This document shows, in pieces, positions 53,826 through 64,000 of a stretch of 64,000 nucleotides of DNA. This DNA is from Orientallactaga sibirica. Lineage: Eukaryota > Chordata > Mammalia > Rodentia > Dipodidae. The notes under the pieces were generated by a model. It saw only the letters and a program-made list of their open reading frames with translations. It did not search any database and was not told the DNA's origin. Within the stretch, counting starts at the first letter, position 1; each line of letters opens with the position of its first letter. The stretch spans positions 18,393,501 to 18,457,500 of the forward strand of contig JAEOAD010000045.1 of NCBI GenBank assembly GCA_036365145.1, read 5' to 3'. The position numbers and the translations under genes were made by a program.

Positions 53826-54504
53826 ATTCATTTGACACAGTGGTATTTGACCTGGTGAGATGGTTAGGACGACAAGCAATCAGACTTTGCTGGGTCATCC
53901 TCAGGTCTCCAAAGGGCTGAAGCCTTGCTAAGCCTTCTCCATGCACATTCCTCCATTGTCCACCATCAGCCCTGCCCGAGGCCTCAGGATCAGCTCCATG
54001 ACAAACCAGGCTGGTCCTTCCCATTCCATAAATGAGGAGAAGGAGGTGTGTCTGGCCCTAGGCTCCTGGTGTGACATAAAGCAGGCCTGGGATCCAGGCC
54101 TCCTGATATTCTCAAGTCAGTTAACCCGAGCAGATGTGGCCCTAGCGGAACTTCCAGTCACTCTGCCCCTGTATGTATGCTGCCTTTCTAGAAGCAGAGG
54201 TGGCCTAAAGTATCAGTAAGTTTCAATGAATGCAGACAGACACAAGTCATGAAGCTTTCTCATTTGGCCCACAGTTCCCTCTGCTCAGACCAGAATGAAG
54301 CCTCTGCTGCACTCACAACCACCCCGTTTCCTGTCATTCCAATCTCAGCTTAAATGACACCTCCTCATCGAGGCCTTCCTTGACCGTCCTGACTCATTTA
54401 TGACCCGCCCCAGACACACACATCTAGTTCACCTATGGTCACATGGACGCATCTGCCTGCCTTTCAATGACAAAACAGCATCATTATCTTCATGTATGTA
54501 CTTA
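53826..54504 (+). repeat. Intron 1 segment with L2 relic
   Basis: 54330-54430 has cattccaatctcagcttaaa and cgaggccttccttgaccgtc, the L2 sense wording. The rest is unrecognised. Confidence 0.5.
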
Positions 54505-54712
54505 AAAATACTTTATTTATTTATTTATTTGCCAGGAGAGAGAGAGAAAGAGAGAGAATGAGACTGGGTACACCAGGGCTTCCAGCCACTGCACACTCCA
54601 AGTGCATGTGCTACTTGGTGCAGCTGGCTTTACATGGGCACTGGGGAATCGAACCTGGATCATTAGGCTTTGTAGGCATGCACCTTAACCACTTAGCAAT
54701 CTCTGCAGCCCC
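54505..54712 (-). repeat. DIP-like SINE
   Basis: Antisense copy missing a few bases in the middle (ccactgcacactccaagtgc); head is agcaatctctgcagccccc. Confidence 0.92.
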
Positions 54713-54734
54713 CCAATCATGCATGTTTTGAGTC

Positions 54735-54865
54735 ACCTCCCACTGGAATATGAGTTCTGCCAGGGAGGGGCATATCCGCATTGCTCACTGCACAACTGTA
54801 GCACCTACTGCAATGCCTAGCACACAGTCAATGCTTAATGAACACTTGTTTAATGGCTAAGGTGT
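54735..54865 (+). repeat. L2 LINE tail relic
   Basis: ggaatatgagttctgccagg, tgcctagcacacagtcaatg and cttaatgaacacttgtttaa are the sense L2 3' end. It is separated from the L2 piece near 54330 by the SINE, so both may be one element. Confidence 0.6.
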
Positions 54866-55487
54866 CTCCATCTCACCTAGCCCTGTCCCTGAGCCTCTGT
54901 TCTCTACATCTTTCAAAAACTCACTGTGTCCTGGTCCTTCCGGCCATCCTGACTTCCATGGAGCTGGAGCTCGGCAGGGATGGTGGCGTGTTATCAGCAG
55001 AGTCGCTTGTTTTCTGAATCTGTCTACAGAGAGCCTGTGCACAAGTACTTTGGAAGCTCTCAGCAATTATGTTTGTCCTTCCTTCGCTCCCTTTTCTCAA
55101 GTTTCTCCCCGAAGCCTTCAATGGATCCCCTGCCTTCCAGGCTCTCATATTCTTTTCCTCTAAGTTCCAAATGACCTCTTTGTCTGCACACATCTTCCCC
55201 GGCTCGCTAACTCTGGCTTTCCTCCCTGGTGTACCTCGGAGCACAGGCCCCAAGCAGTGCTTGCTGGCATCTACACAGCGCACCTCCAGGTCTCGGCCGC
55301 GGGACCCCCACCAGCCATGACTGCCTCCCTTCCCCCTCAAAGCCTGGCTCCCACTGCTAGTTCCTTGACCTCCTATGGGTCCTCACCTCCCCCCCCATCC
55401 TTCTTTTCCATGCAGTAGTAGCTATCCCTCAATGTCTTCATAGAATGGAGTCCAAGCTCACAGTGTGATGATCTGCTTAGGATGGGT
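54866..55487. other. Intron 1 segment, no recognised feature
   Basis: Pyrimidine-rich and possibly old LINE sequence, but too diverged to call. Confidence 0.35.
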
Positions 55488-55500
55488 CCCACATCTCTCT

Positions 55501-55755
55501 CTCTCTTTTATTTTTGGAGAGAGACACACAGAGAGACAGACAGAGAGAGAGGGAGAGGGAGACAGAGAATGGGCACGCCAGCAGTCTCTCAGCTGCTGTG
55601 AATGAAATCCAGATGCGTGCACCCCCTTGTGGGCAAGTGCAGCATTGCGCCCTTGCGTCACTTTGCATCTGGCTAAACATAGGACCTGGAGATTGGAACC
55701 AGCATTCTTAGGCTTAGGAGGCAGGCTCCTTAACTGCTAAGCCATCTCTCCAGCC
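55501..55755 (-). repeat. DIP-like SINE, long-form variant
   Basis: A near match of the copy at 6637: agagacacacagagagacag, tctcagctgctgtgaatgaa, ttgtgggcaagtgcagcatt. It is flanked by cccacatctctct at both ends. Confidence 0.95.
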
Positions 55756-55769
55756 CCCACATCTCTCTT

Positions 55770-55962
55770 TTTAAAATATTTATTTGTGTTTGTGTGGGGG
55801 GAGAATGAGCACACCTAGGCTCCAGACACCACAAATAAACTCCAGACGCATGCACCACCTTGTGCATCTGGCTTACGTGGTTACTAGGGAATCAAACCTG
55901 GGTCCTTAGGCTTCTTAGGCAAGCACCTTAACCACTCATCTATCTCTCCAGTCTCCGCCCCA
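55770..55962 (-). repeat. DIP-like SINE
   Basis: Antisense copy with no GA tract (gtgtttgtgtggggggagaa instead) and a worn head (catctatctctccagtctcc). Confidence 0.92.
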
Positions 55963-56550
55963 TGCCTCTTTTTCCTGCCCTGAAAGCGTGGGTCTCAGGT
56001 TTCCAATGATCTTTAGATATCTCCACCTGACTGTCACCTCCAACTGAACACTGGCTCTTGGGAATGGATGGGAAGGAAGGTGTAAGAAGGCACTTGCATG
56101 TGGTATCTGCACCGGTGCCGAGCCCCATGCAGAGTGGGGTGCACCAGCAGGTGAGGGCAAGCAAGGTGAGTGTGTGCAGGGCACAGGCATGCATAGGCAA
56201 TATAAGTACATGGCTTGGAGGTGCATGGGAGTGGGGGTGCATGCATGACAATGAAAGCACACATAGGGGCAAGAGAGGAGGTCTCCTCCTGCTGGTCCCT
56301 GGTCTCCTATTCACTCCATTTCACAGCTCAGCTCTCACCATGGAGAGATGGTTCTGCTTCTTCAGTCTACTAACCACCCCCGCCCCAGCAGAGGGGGCAT
56401 CTCCTTCACTTCCATGTTGGGAAAAGGCATGGGAGAGATTCTCATTGGCTCAGCCCAGGTCATATGACCACCTTGGATCAATCACTGTGTCCAGGTGTCT
56501 CTTCTGTGATTTGCACAGCCCAGTCTGGTGCTTTCTTGTGAGGGAGGGTG
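55963..56550. other. Intron 1 segment, no recognised feature
   Basis: Contains cys/his-rich open frames on the minus strand near 55940-56314, which come from repeated gcatg words and not from a supported gene. Confidence 0.4.
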
Positions 56551-56555
56551 AGTCG

Positions 56556-56912
56556 CTGTAATGGTTTGAATACGGTGTCCCCCATAAACTTATGTGTTCT
56601 GTTGGAATGCTTGATTCCCAAGTGGCAACTTGGGAACTGGAGTCTTGCTGGAGGAGGTGTGTTGTTAGGGGCGGGCTTATGGGTGTTAAAGCCAGCTTCC
56701 TCTTGCCAGTATATGGCACACTCTTCTGTTGCTATTGTCCACCTGGTGTTAGCCAGGAAGTGATGTCCAGCCTCTGCTCATGGCATCATTTCCCCTGCCA
56801 TCATGGAGCTTCCTTTCGAGTCTGTAAGCCAAAATAAAACTTTCCTCCCATCAGTTGTTTTTGGTTGGGTGCTTTATGCCAGCACCGAGTCACCCTAGCT
56901 GATAGTCCTGCC
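56556..56912 (+). mobile_element. MaLR-like solo LTR, copy D, the most complete
   Basis: tgtaatggtttgaatacggt, cccccataaacttatgtgtt, ggaggaggtgtgttgttagg, gccagtatatggcacactct and gagtctgtaagccaaaataa. Uninterrupted, so it is the best reference for the family in this window. Confidence 0.78.
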
Positions 56913-57117
56913 AGAGCCACACCATGTGGAGGGTGAAGTATGGAGGCACTGTCCTAAGAAAGTATGCTAGGAGGCCTTCCACATATGTCCAACCTGTGGC
57001 CAAGGATAGCTTTGACTGAAGCCTAACATCAAATCATAAACTCACTTAAATCATTCTGCGATTTTGTGTGTGTGTGATTTTATTGGGGGAAACTTGTTTG
57101 TGTGGTTCTTTTTTTAA

Positions 57118-57314
57118 ATCTGTTAAAAAATTTAATTAATTAATTAACTAATTTGGGGGGAGAAAGAGGGAAAGAAAGAGAGGCGCAGATAGAGAGAAAG
57201 GGTGTACAGCAAACAAACTCCAGATGATGCACCACCTTGTGCATCTTGATTCCTAGGGAATCAAGCCTGGGTCCTTAGACTTTGCAGACTTAACCACTAA
57301 GCCATCTCTCCAGC
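57118..57314 (-). repeat. DIP-like SINE
   Basis: Antisense copy with a (TTAA)n-like tail (tttaattaattaattaacta). The body lacks part of the middle (gtgcatcttgattcctaggg). Confidence 0.9.
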
Positions 57315-58080
57315 CGGACTGGGCAGCTCTTGAATGTGAACTTCACAGATGACAACACTGTATTGCCATGTCAAAAGGTTAGGCATGCTGGAAAGCAATG
57401 GGGAACAGAAAAGCCACCAAGCCTAGGAGGTGGGATAACCCTCCAGAAAGCCCAGTTCACACACAGTAAAACCTTTCCCAAGGCCCAATGGGGTTAAGAA
57501 GTGTAAGTCCAAGCCAGTTCCAAAGAGCAGTCCTATTGCCTTACCACAGAGCATCAGCGACCACCCGCCACCCATCCACCGTCTCACCGATGGAGACCTG
57601 TTTCAAATTCTTTCACTGCCAAGGCCACTTATGCCACTGCTTGTTAGGGAGGTCTTTCCAACCCCTGTGTCTCTTCCCAGCTGGTCCAGAGCCTACCTTT
57701 GAGGGATACTCAGAAGAGAGTGAGCCCACTTTGCCCTGTACTACATTCAGTGTCCAAAGGTAAAGAGCCCAGCCCTTCCTCCTCCATCCTCTGGAAGATT
57801 TCTTTGTCTCCTAGGACATGGCTTTCAGGTGGGACCACCCTCTGTTACTCATCCTTTATTTCAGTTGGCCCAAGCTCATTTCTTATGACAGAAAGTGGCC
57901 AGTCCACACAGAGGAATACAAATACAACATGGTGGGATGGGGTGGTGTTCGCATGACAGAGCCCAGGGTTCTTGTGGCTTCTCTCCCAACCCAGCTCTCC
58001 ATCTATTTTCTGTCTCTGACATCACTTCCCCAGGCTCAGAGCTCTGAATCATGTTCCCCTCCTCCCCCTCCCTCCACACT
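57315..58080. other. Intron 1 segment, no recognised feature
   Basis: About 770 bases with no recognised repeat or exon. Confidence 0.4.
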
Positions 58081-58084
58081 CACC

Positions 58085-58740
58085 ATCCTCTTTCATAATG
58101 TCTCCCACATCCATCTCTCTTACTCCATCCTTACTGCCTGCTTGTTGGGAAGGTAGGCCTCGCCATTTCTTGTCTGCTTGACCGCGGCAGCCTCCCGGCT
58201 GGTCTCCTTGCCTCCGGTCTCTCTCTATTCCCATCTATCTTCCATGCACTGCCAGATTAATCTTCCTTAAACACAGCTCACTGCCTGTCACTCTCCAGCT
58301 CAAAGATGTAGCCGGCTCTGTCACTCGCTGGCCCCCCATGGGCACTGTCTGCTCCAGCAGGCCTTTCTGTATAAACACTATCAGCAAGATTGCCTTTCTG
58401 CCTCCTTCTTCCACTATCTGGTCACCACAGGCCAAGCTCCTGGTCTATGTCCCTCTCTTCCTCTGGCCTCAGGGCCTCCTTGGCTTGAGGCTAAGGGCAG
58501 TCAGGTGGCTTGTCCTTTGCTGGCTCTTCTTGGCTCATGGCTGTGGCCCTGCCACCTCTCTGTCCTGGCTTCCAGGCTGTCAGGAGTCACATCTGGCCAA
58601 GTCACTCCACACGAGTCATCCTTCGCCACATCTGCTTTCCTTCTGGAGCCCCTCACGAATGCCGTCACTCCAGAATGAGTGCCTCCTCAAGATGCCAAGC
58701 CTGACGGGTGGCGTCCTCGACACACTCTGCTAATTTTGTC
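58085..58740 (+). repeat. L2 LINE relic
   Basis: tggtctccttgcctccggtc, gccagattaatcttccttaa and ctggcctcagggcctccttg follow the order of the L2 3' region in sense orientation. Confidence 0.6.
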
Positions 58741-58819
58741 AAACAAGGTTCTTGTGCTACTCCCCTCCACCCCAATTCAGGAGTGTATCGCAGAGCAAGG
58801 CCTACTGTATAAAGTGTCA

Positions 58820-59060
58820 CCATTGCAGACACAGCCTAGGCAGTCACTCATGGAGCATTTGCTGTGAGCCAGCACTGGGCTACATGGTCCTCAGAAAAGG
58901 AGCCATTTGGCGCTGGCCATTTTGTGAGGTAGGGAGAAGCTTTTCATTATCCATATTTTCTAGAAGAATCAAAGGCATGGAGGGCTTAAAGAACTAACCT
59001 CAGTAGCTTAAGTAAGGATTGGAGCCTAAGCCAGGACTGCTGCCTCCTGGTTCATAGTCA
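58820..59060 (-). repeat. MIR SINE relic, probable
   Basis: gagcatttgctgtgagccag, gcttttcattatccatattt and taagtaaggattggagccta have antisense MIR order but are strongly diverged. Confidence 0.5.
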
Positions 59061-59343
59061 CCACCTTCCAGTCAGTGCCCAACACTTTTCTAGAAACTTC
59101 TTTTGGAATCCAGGATCTGACTAACTTTCTGCCCTTGACCACCAGAGCTCATGTTGGGAAAAGCTGCCCTTCCGGGCCAGAGGAAGTCAACAGGCCCTGT
59201 AGGTTAAGTCCAAAGATGCCTTGTCCACTCCCTGCCTGCGATCACTTCTAAGGGATTGGTGACCTTGGTGAGTAGCTTTGCTATACTGGAGCCATTTGCA
59301 TCCAGGCTCAGGAGAGTCAACTGTTAAAAATTTCTACAATTAG

Positions 59344-59568
59344 GGTTGGAGAGATGGCTTAGTGTTTAAGGCGCTTGCCTGCAAAACCAAAGGATCCAGT
59401 TCGATTCCCCAGTACCCATGTAAGCCAGATGCACAAAGGGGCGCACGCATCTGGAGCTCGTTTGCAGTGGCTGGAGGCCCTGACACACCGATTCTCTCTC
59501 TACCTGCCTATTTCTGCATCTCCCTCAAATAAATAAATAAAAATTAAAAATATGTTTAAAAAAGTAAA
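59344..59568 (+). repeat. DIP-like SINE
   Basis: A complete sense copy: gttggagagatggcttagtg, agatgcacaaaggggcgcac, ctgcatctccctcaaataaa. Confidence 0.95.
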
Positions 59569-60225
59569 AAATTTCTAGAATTATGCAAGGCAGTTAGTAT
59601 CACATTGGTGCCCAATTCAGGCCACAGTGGAAGAATTTACAACACAAAAGTTTGCCATCAGCCTTCCAGCCCTCCCAGACAGGCTGCTATTCAACACTGA
59701 CTCATTCAGCATAGCTGGGAAAGTGATGACCACTCCCGGAAGGTGTCTTGGCCTTGGAGGGGAGACAGAGTCCCCTCACAATCAGATCTGAAGAGGGCTA
59801 GTCCCCTCATTGATGTGCCATGGATTCCAAAAGAGGTCTGAAAAAGGGCACTGGCAAGACATCCAGGTGGGCTCAGCATCTAAGTAGATATGTCCAGTGT
59901 GGGTAGATGGCTAGAAGCCAAGGGTAAAACCACAGAGGAGGGGCCTGGGCCAAAGATCACCCAGGGAAGGCTGGGTGCAGGTCTGACTGTGCTCATGGGA
60001 GATACCAAAGCGATCTGTGGCAGTAGGAATCTTGGAAGAAGGACCTCAAAGGACAGGCCTGTAGACCAGATGGTGGGGTTGCTGGGAAGATTTGGCTCCC
60101 TACTCTGCCATTTTCTGTCTGGAGACAGACCAAAGAGTCAAGGTCAGATCTAATAAGAAAACATTTAAGACCAAGAAGGAGATATGAGGCAGGGATGAAC
60201 TTATGGTAGGCCTTTTGGTCCTGAA
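59569..60225. other. Intron 1 segment, no recognised feature
   Basis: Unique-looking sequence before the LTR. It could be fossil retroviral interior, but I see no domain or frame to support that. Confidence 0.35.
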
Positions 60226-60630
60226 TGTTAGGTCTGACAGGCCCCAGTATGGAGTCGCCAAGGACAGCAGGATGGTGACAGAGACATAAGGAAGTGGGTT
60301 ATCCACATTCCTCAAGAAACCGTGAAGCCATTATCCCCTCTTTGCCTGCAATGCCCCAGGTCATGGTTTCCTGGCCCCCTTTATTTTATAAATCACCTGG
60401 TCACTGTCCTGGTGTCACACCTTGGCTATCTCAGCTCTTCCTTTCCTCACCTTCCCCCAACTGAAAGCCCTATAAAACCCTCTACCTGAGGAACCTGGGG
60501 GGGGGGGAAGGGAGGGAGGCTGTGCTCCTCTCTTGTGAGCCAGCCCTGGCAGCTCGTGCTTTTCCCGAATAAAGCTTTCATTTTTGCCTCAGAGTGGTTT
60601 GCCTGGTCGTGGTCACTCCCGAACCTTACA
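60226..60630 (+). mobile_element. Candidate retroviral solo LTR with TATA box and polyadenylation signal
   Basis: It begins TGTTAGGT and ends ACCTTACA, inverted termini with one mismatch in eight. Inside, tataaaa lies at 60471-60477 and aataaa at 60568-60573, about 90 bases apart, giving the usual U3-R-U5 spacing. The end gtggtcactcccgaacctta is typical of U5. Length 405. No second LTR, primer-binding site or coding interior was identified. No exact target duplication was seen (ctga occurs on both sides but one base off). Confidence 0.6.
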
Positions 60631-60913
60631 CTGACCATTCACAGCCAAGTCTGGCATGTGGGCCTGCTAAAAGCCTGTTGCTGGTCTCTGAGAAGTGAGT
60701 TGAGTAGTCAAGGGTCAGAAGATACCTGATGGTGGGCCATTTGTCAGTAAAGGAAGAACGGGAAGAGAGCTTGGTTCCAGGGACGTATCACTTAGGAGTC
60801 ATTGAGTGTAAGTAAAAAAACAGATTCTCACAAATTCAAGAAAAATAAAGTGAAGCATTGGTGAGAGATTGGGTTAGTGAGAGAGGGAACAAGAGACTTA
60901 AAAAAAAAAAAAA
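60631..60913. other. Sequence 3' of the LTR, unrecognised
   Basis: No open frame of note and no recognised retroviral motif. Confidence 0.35.
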
Positions 60914-61132
60914 AAGGAGGCCCTAGGGCTGGAGAGATGGCTTAGTGGTTAAGGTGCTTGCTTGCAAAGCCAAAGGACCCAGGTACGATTCTCCACTATC
61001 CATGTAAAGCCAGATGCACAAGGTAGCACATGCATCTAGAGTTTGTTTGCAGTGGCTAGTTGCCCTGGCATGGCCATTCTCTCGCTCTCTCTAAAATGCA
61101 TAAATAAATAAAAAATTTAAGAATATTTAAAA
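60914..61132 (+). repeat. DIP-like SINE
   Basis: Sense copy preceded by A15 (60901): agggctggagagatggctta, aagccagatgcacaaggtag, then ctctctaaaatgcataaata. Confidence 0.94.
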
Positions 61133-63149
61133 ATAAAGCAAAGTATCAGGCCAAGGGAATACTGACTCAGCTCAGTCCCCTGCTGGGGACTCTGGTAGGC
61201 AGCTGGACAAATACAAAAACCCAGCGAGTATCCTGTGGAGTAGCCATAGCCCGGTGACCCTGATGCAAATTCCAGTTGCTATTCTAGGAGAACTCAATCA
61301 GGTATAGGTGACCAAGGAATGGGGGACACACAGAGACATGCCAGGCGCCCAGGCCACACACATCAGACCAGCTTCTCTTAATAACAGGGCTACCGTTCTG
61401 GTAGATTAGGGCCAGACTGGAAACACAGGACATCTGGAGTTCAGCCAGGCACCTGGTAAAGTATCTCAGGATGAGCAAATGATGATACATGTGTTCAATG
61501 GTGGCGCAGCTCTAGGAACAAATAAAAATTTGTTGCGCACACGACGCTGTTTCCTAACACTGCTTGTTCAATAGCCAGTACTGATTCAGACTTGGGCTTT
61601 ACCTTGGAGCCTGGATCTCCGGTGTCAGCAGGGCGATGAAATAATTGGGCAAAGTGTATGAACGACCTCCTGGTTATTCTAGGATGAGTGCACCCACCTT
61701 TTGCCTGGTGGGGAAGAAGCTTCAAGAAATGGCATCTGAGTAATAGGACTGGTGACTCAAGCCCAATCTACTCTGTAGAACTGTAACCCCTGGCTGTGAA
61801 GATGGGCACATACAGGGGCCACAGTACTGGAGTTGGACCAATAAGGGAACATTTGTTAGGTGACTAAGAGACTGATGGACTTTCCTCCCTGATCTGGGTC
61901 TATGAGGATGTAGTAGTCCTGGGAGTCCCTGGTAGCCCCTTTGGAACTGAGAGTGGAGACACTCTTGGAGTGTGACACCAATGCCCCCCACCCCCCGCAG
62001 AGAACAGAGATGACAACTGGATCTTGGTCACATTCGTCTCTCTAGATCAACTATACCTAAAACCAGAGTTACTCCTGACTTTTTTTTTTTTTAAAGCTAC
62101 ATCTGTCATTCGATTCCCTATTTTTGCCTAAGTGAGGGTTGGGTTTTTTTTTTTTTTTTCAATGTTTGCAAGTTAGTATTCTATGCTATTTGGTGCTGAG
62201 GCACTGTGTCAGTGTGACTAATTACTGGGAACGAGGAGCTCCTAAGCATGTGGGGGGATGAGAGTGGCTCAGAACCACACTGCATGAGAAATAGCTGATT
62301 GGGTTGCAGATGTGGCCTAGGGAGGGGCAAATGGGGCAGGCAGGACCGGGTTTTAAGTCATCAAAAAAAGGAGAAGCCATCTGGTGTGACCTCAGAAGGG
62401 AGTGACCATGTAGAGCAGCTTACTGGAAGAATTCTACCTTGTTACAAGAGAATAGTTTTAAAGCTCCAGGGTACATGTGAGGGGAGTCCACTCCCTGAGG
62501 GGCATGTGGCCTCAACAGCCCTTTCCAGATTTAGGAAGCAGGGACACATCAGGTAGGGTCAGGTAACAAGAAACTGAATATTGAGGCAGCTGAGATGAGA
62601 AGAAACGTGGTGGCCATTTACCCCGAGACCACACAGAACCAGGCTTCTTGCTTCCTTCCACTTAGGTTAGGGTCCTGGTAGAACAGAGCCCAATGGAACA
62701 GTGGCACAGGGTGGTCATGGTCGTAGAGTCCCAGCTCTGCCGTTTCTTGAGTGTGCTCATCTCATAGATGGCACTAACTTCATCTGCCTCGTGGGCTTTC
62801 TCGAGGTTTGATCTGACCACGTATACAGGCCATGCCCGGCACTGCAACCATTACAATGACCACCAGTAGCAAGGTAATTAAAATAAAAATGCAACAGCCA
62901 ACATCGGTTCTCTTCTTCTCACCCCAGAGATCTCTCTTGAGTTGGAGCGTCAAAGTTCTACATTGGAGCCCGCAGGCTGACTAAGGATGACGGCCAGGGA
63001 GCATCCACCTGCAGCCCAGCCTAGAGGAGATGCTCCTGCAGGGAATGCGTGGGATTGGGAAGGGGGGGGGGCATCCTCCTGCCTTCTGCAGCGAGATCAG
63101 CTCGGGGGCTCGAAAACTCCAGCATACCACAAGCACTCCCCACCTCCCG
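61133..63149. other. Intron 1 segment, largely unique
   Basis: 2 kb with no SINE, two T homopolymers (62081-62092 and 62142-62159) and no supported exon. Minus-strand frames at 61722-61991 and 61284-61490 show no domain. Confidence 0.4.
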
Positions 63150-63720
63150 AGCACCCCACATCTCCAGAGACCGGGTGAGGGCAGGGAAGGGGGGTGTCTG
63201 CGGCTTGGAGGAAGACGAGAGGGCGGAGGACGCCGATCTGCGGCTCCCCGGGCGGCAGCCAAGCGCTCAGCCAGGAACTTGTTAACAGGCCCCGAACAAA
63301 GAGCCGATAATCCAGCGGGCGGCCGCAGGCGGGCTGGCGGGCGGAGGGATCCCGCCCCTTGCAGGGTTCGGCCGCTCGGGCTCACGGCGGCGATCATTAG
63401 CCCGCGCCGGGGGAGTGGAGACCCTGGCGTCCGCGCGGGGGCGCTGCGCTCAGCCCGCCCGGAAGTCTCCCCGGACCCAGGGCGCGCGCGCGAACGCACC
63501 TCCATCCAGCCCTCCCGGGCGACGCCCGCAGCTAATTGCCGGTCCCCGCCCCCTCCCCTAGCTCGGGCTCCCATTGGCTCCTGCAACTGCCCGCCAACAT
63601 CGCCCAAGTGCCCAGCGCCTCTTGCGGGCCGGAGGGACCCCGCCCTCCCGGCTACCTTGACAACCAGGTGGGGAGGCTGCGGTGCTGTCCCGCCCAGGGC
63701 GCTAAGGAGGCACGTCTACT
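63150..63720. promoter_or_regulatory. CpG island, candidate promoter
   Basis: Dense unmethylated-type CpG sequence: gcgggcggccgcaggcgggc (with an eight-base GCGGCCGC), ctggcgggcggagggatccc, ctcacggcggcgatcattag, gcgcgcgcgcgaacgcacct. GC boxes (gggcgg, ccgccc) recur, and a CCAAT box in reverse (attggctcc, 63575) favours minus-strand transcription. It is the only CpG island in the window. I found no UNC5A signal-peptide frame in it, so its gene is unassigned. Confidence 0.75.
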
Positions 63721-64000
63721 GACCGGTGTCTGGCACCATCGATCGCTGCAGACGCTGGGGAAGACCTGCAGCCCTTCGGCTCCATAGAGACCTGCCCCAT
63801 TTGGGAAGTTGTGTGTGTGTGTGTTGTGGGGGGTGTGTTGTGAAGTCTAATTGGGAGTTCTACCTCTTTGCAGGCTCCCCGAATAGACTTGATAAGGTGG
63901 GGGGGGTATGGATGGCTCCACGGATGGTCCTAGCCATCCTGACTTGGGGGAGAGCTTTGGGACGTAGGTGGGATACAGAGTGGGGAGCTCTCTCCCTGAG
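63721..64000. other. Window end, GT-rich and G-rich tracts
   Basis: A short GT run (63810-63825) followed by G-rich patches. CpG density drops sharply after 63740. Confidence 0.5.

Noticed and set aside
55936..56314. Cys/His-rich minus-strand frames resembling a zinc-binding protein
   Set aside because: The composition comes from recurring gcatg/tgcat words. No spaced C2H2 or RING pattern was found.
61284..61991. Minus-strand frames downstream of the LTR, considered as fossil retroviral interior
   Set aside because: No recognisable retroviral domain, no second LTR and the wrong strand relative to the LTR.
62981..63607. A 208-codon minus-strand frame and a 230-codon plus-strand frame through the CpG island
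   Set aside because: Long frames are expected where GC content is high and stops are rare. The products are Pro/Arg/Ala/Gly-rich without recognisable domains, and neither carries a signal peptide.

Overview
The window is nuclear DNA from a rodent. Two short retroposon families dominate it: 7SL-derived B1-like elements, and a tRNA-derived family whose head resembles mouse B2 but whose body differs. From memory this second family matches the DIP element of the B2 superfamily, known from jerboas and their relatives (Dipodoidea). A jerboa-type rodent is therefore the best guess, inferred from repeats alone.

The only protein-coding gene I can support is UNC5A, the netrin-1 dependence receptor, on the minus strand. 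Fifteen coding exons (exons 2 to 16) lie between 18594 and 67, all with GT-AG splice sites and matching phases. In order they encode two Ig domains (exons 2-5), two thrombospondin type 1 repeats (exons 6 and 7), the membrane helix (8), a cytoplasmic linker (9), the ZU5 and UPA domains (9-14) and the C-terminal death domain (15-16), ending in TAA at 67-69. The exons total 2627 coding bases. Adding about 70 bases for the missing signal-peptide exon gives about 898 residues, the length I recall for rat UNC5A. Exon 1 was not found, so the interval from 18595 to 64000 is read as intron 1 of more than 45 kb.

Layout: 1-2700, the ZU5/UPA/death-domain exons in small introns; 2696-8065, intron 9, rich in microsatellites and nested SINEs; 8066-12782, membrane, TSP1 and Ig2 exons plus exon 3; 12783-18372, intron 2; 18373-18594, exon 2; 18595-64000, intron 1. 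Intron 1 holds fossil LTRs of MaLR/ERVL type, L2 and MIR relics, a near-identical 1.8 kb tandem duplication (41278-44860), several AT-rich non-repetitive blocks rich in TAATTA-type sites that look like candidate enhancers, a 0.4 kb LTR with TATA box and polyadenylation signal (60226-60630) and a CpG island (about 63150-63720).

No prokaryotic-type system, CRISPR array, tRNA or rRNA gene was seen. The observations most worth a second look are the young tandem duplication, two places where several SINEs landed in the same target site, a long-form variant of the DIP-like SINE, the unassigned CpG island, a perfect palindromic SOX-like site, and the AT-rich intronic blocks.
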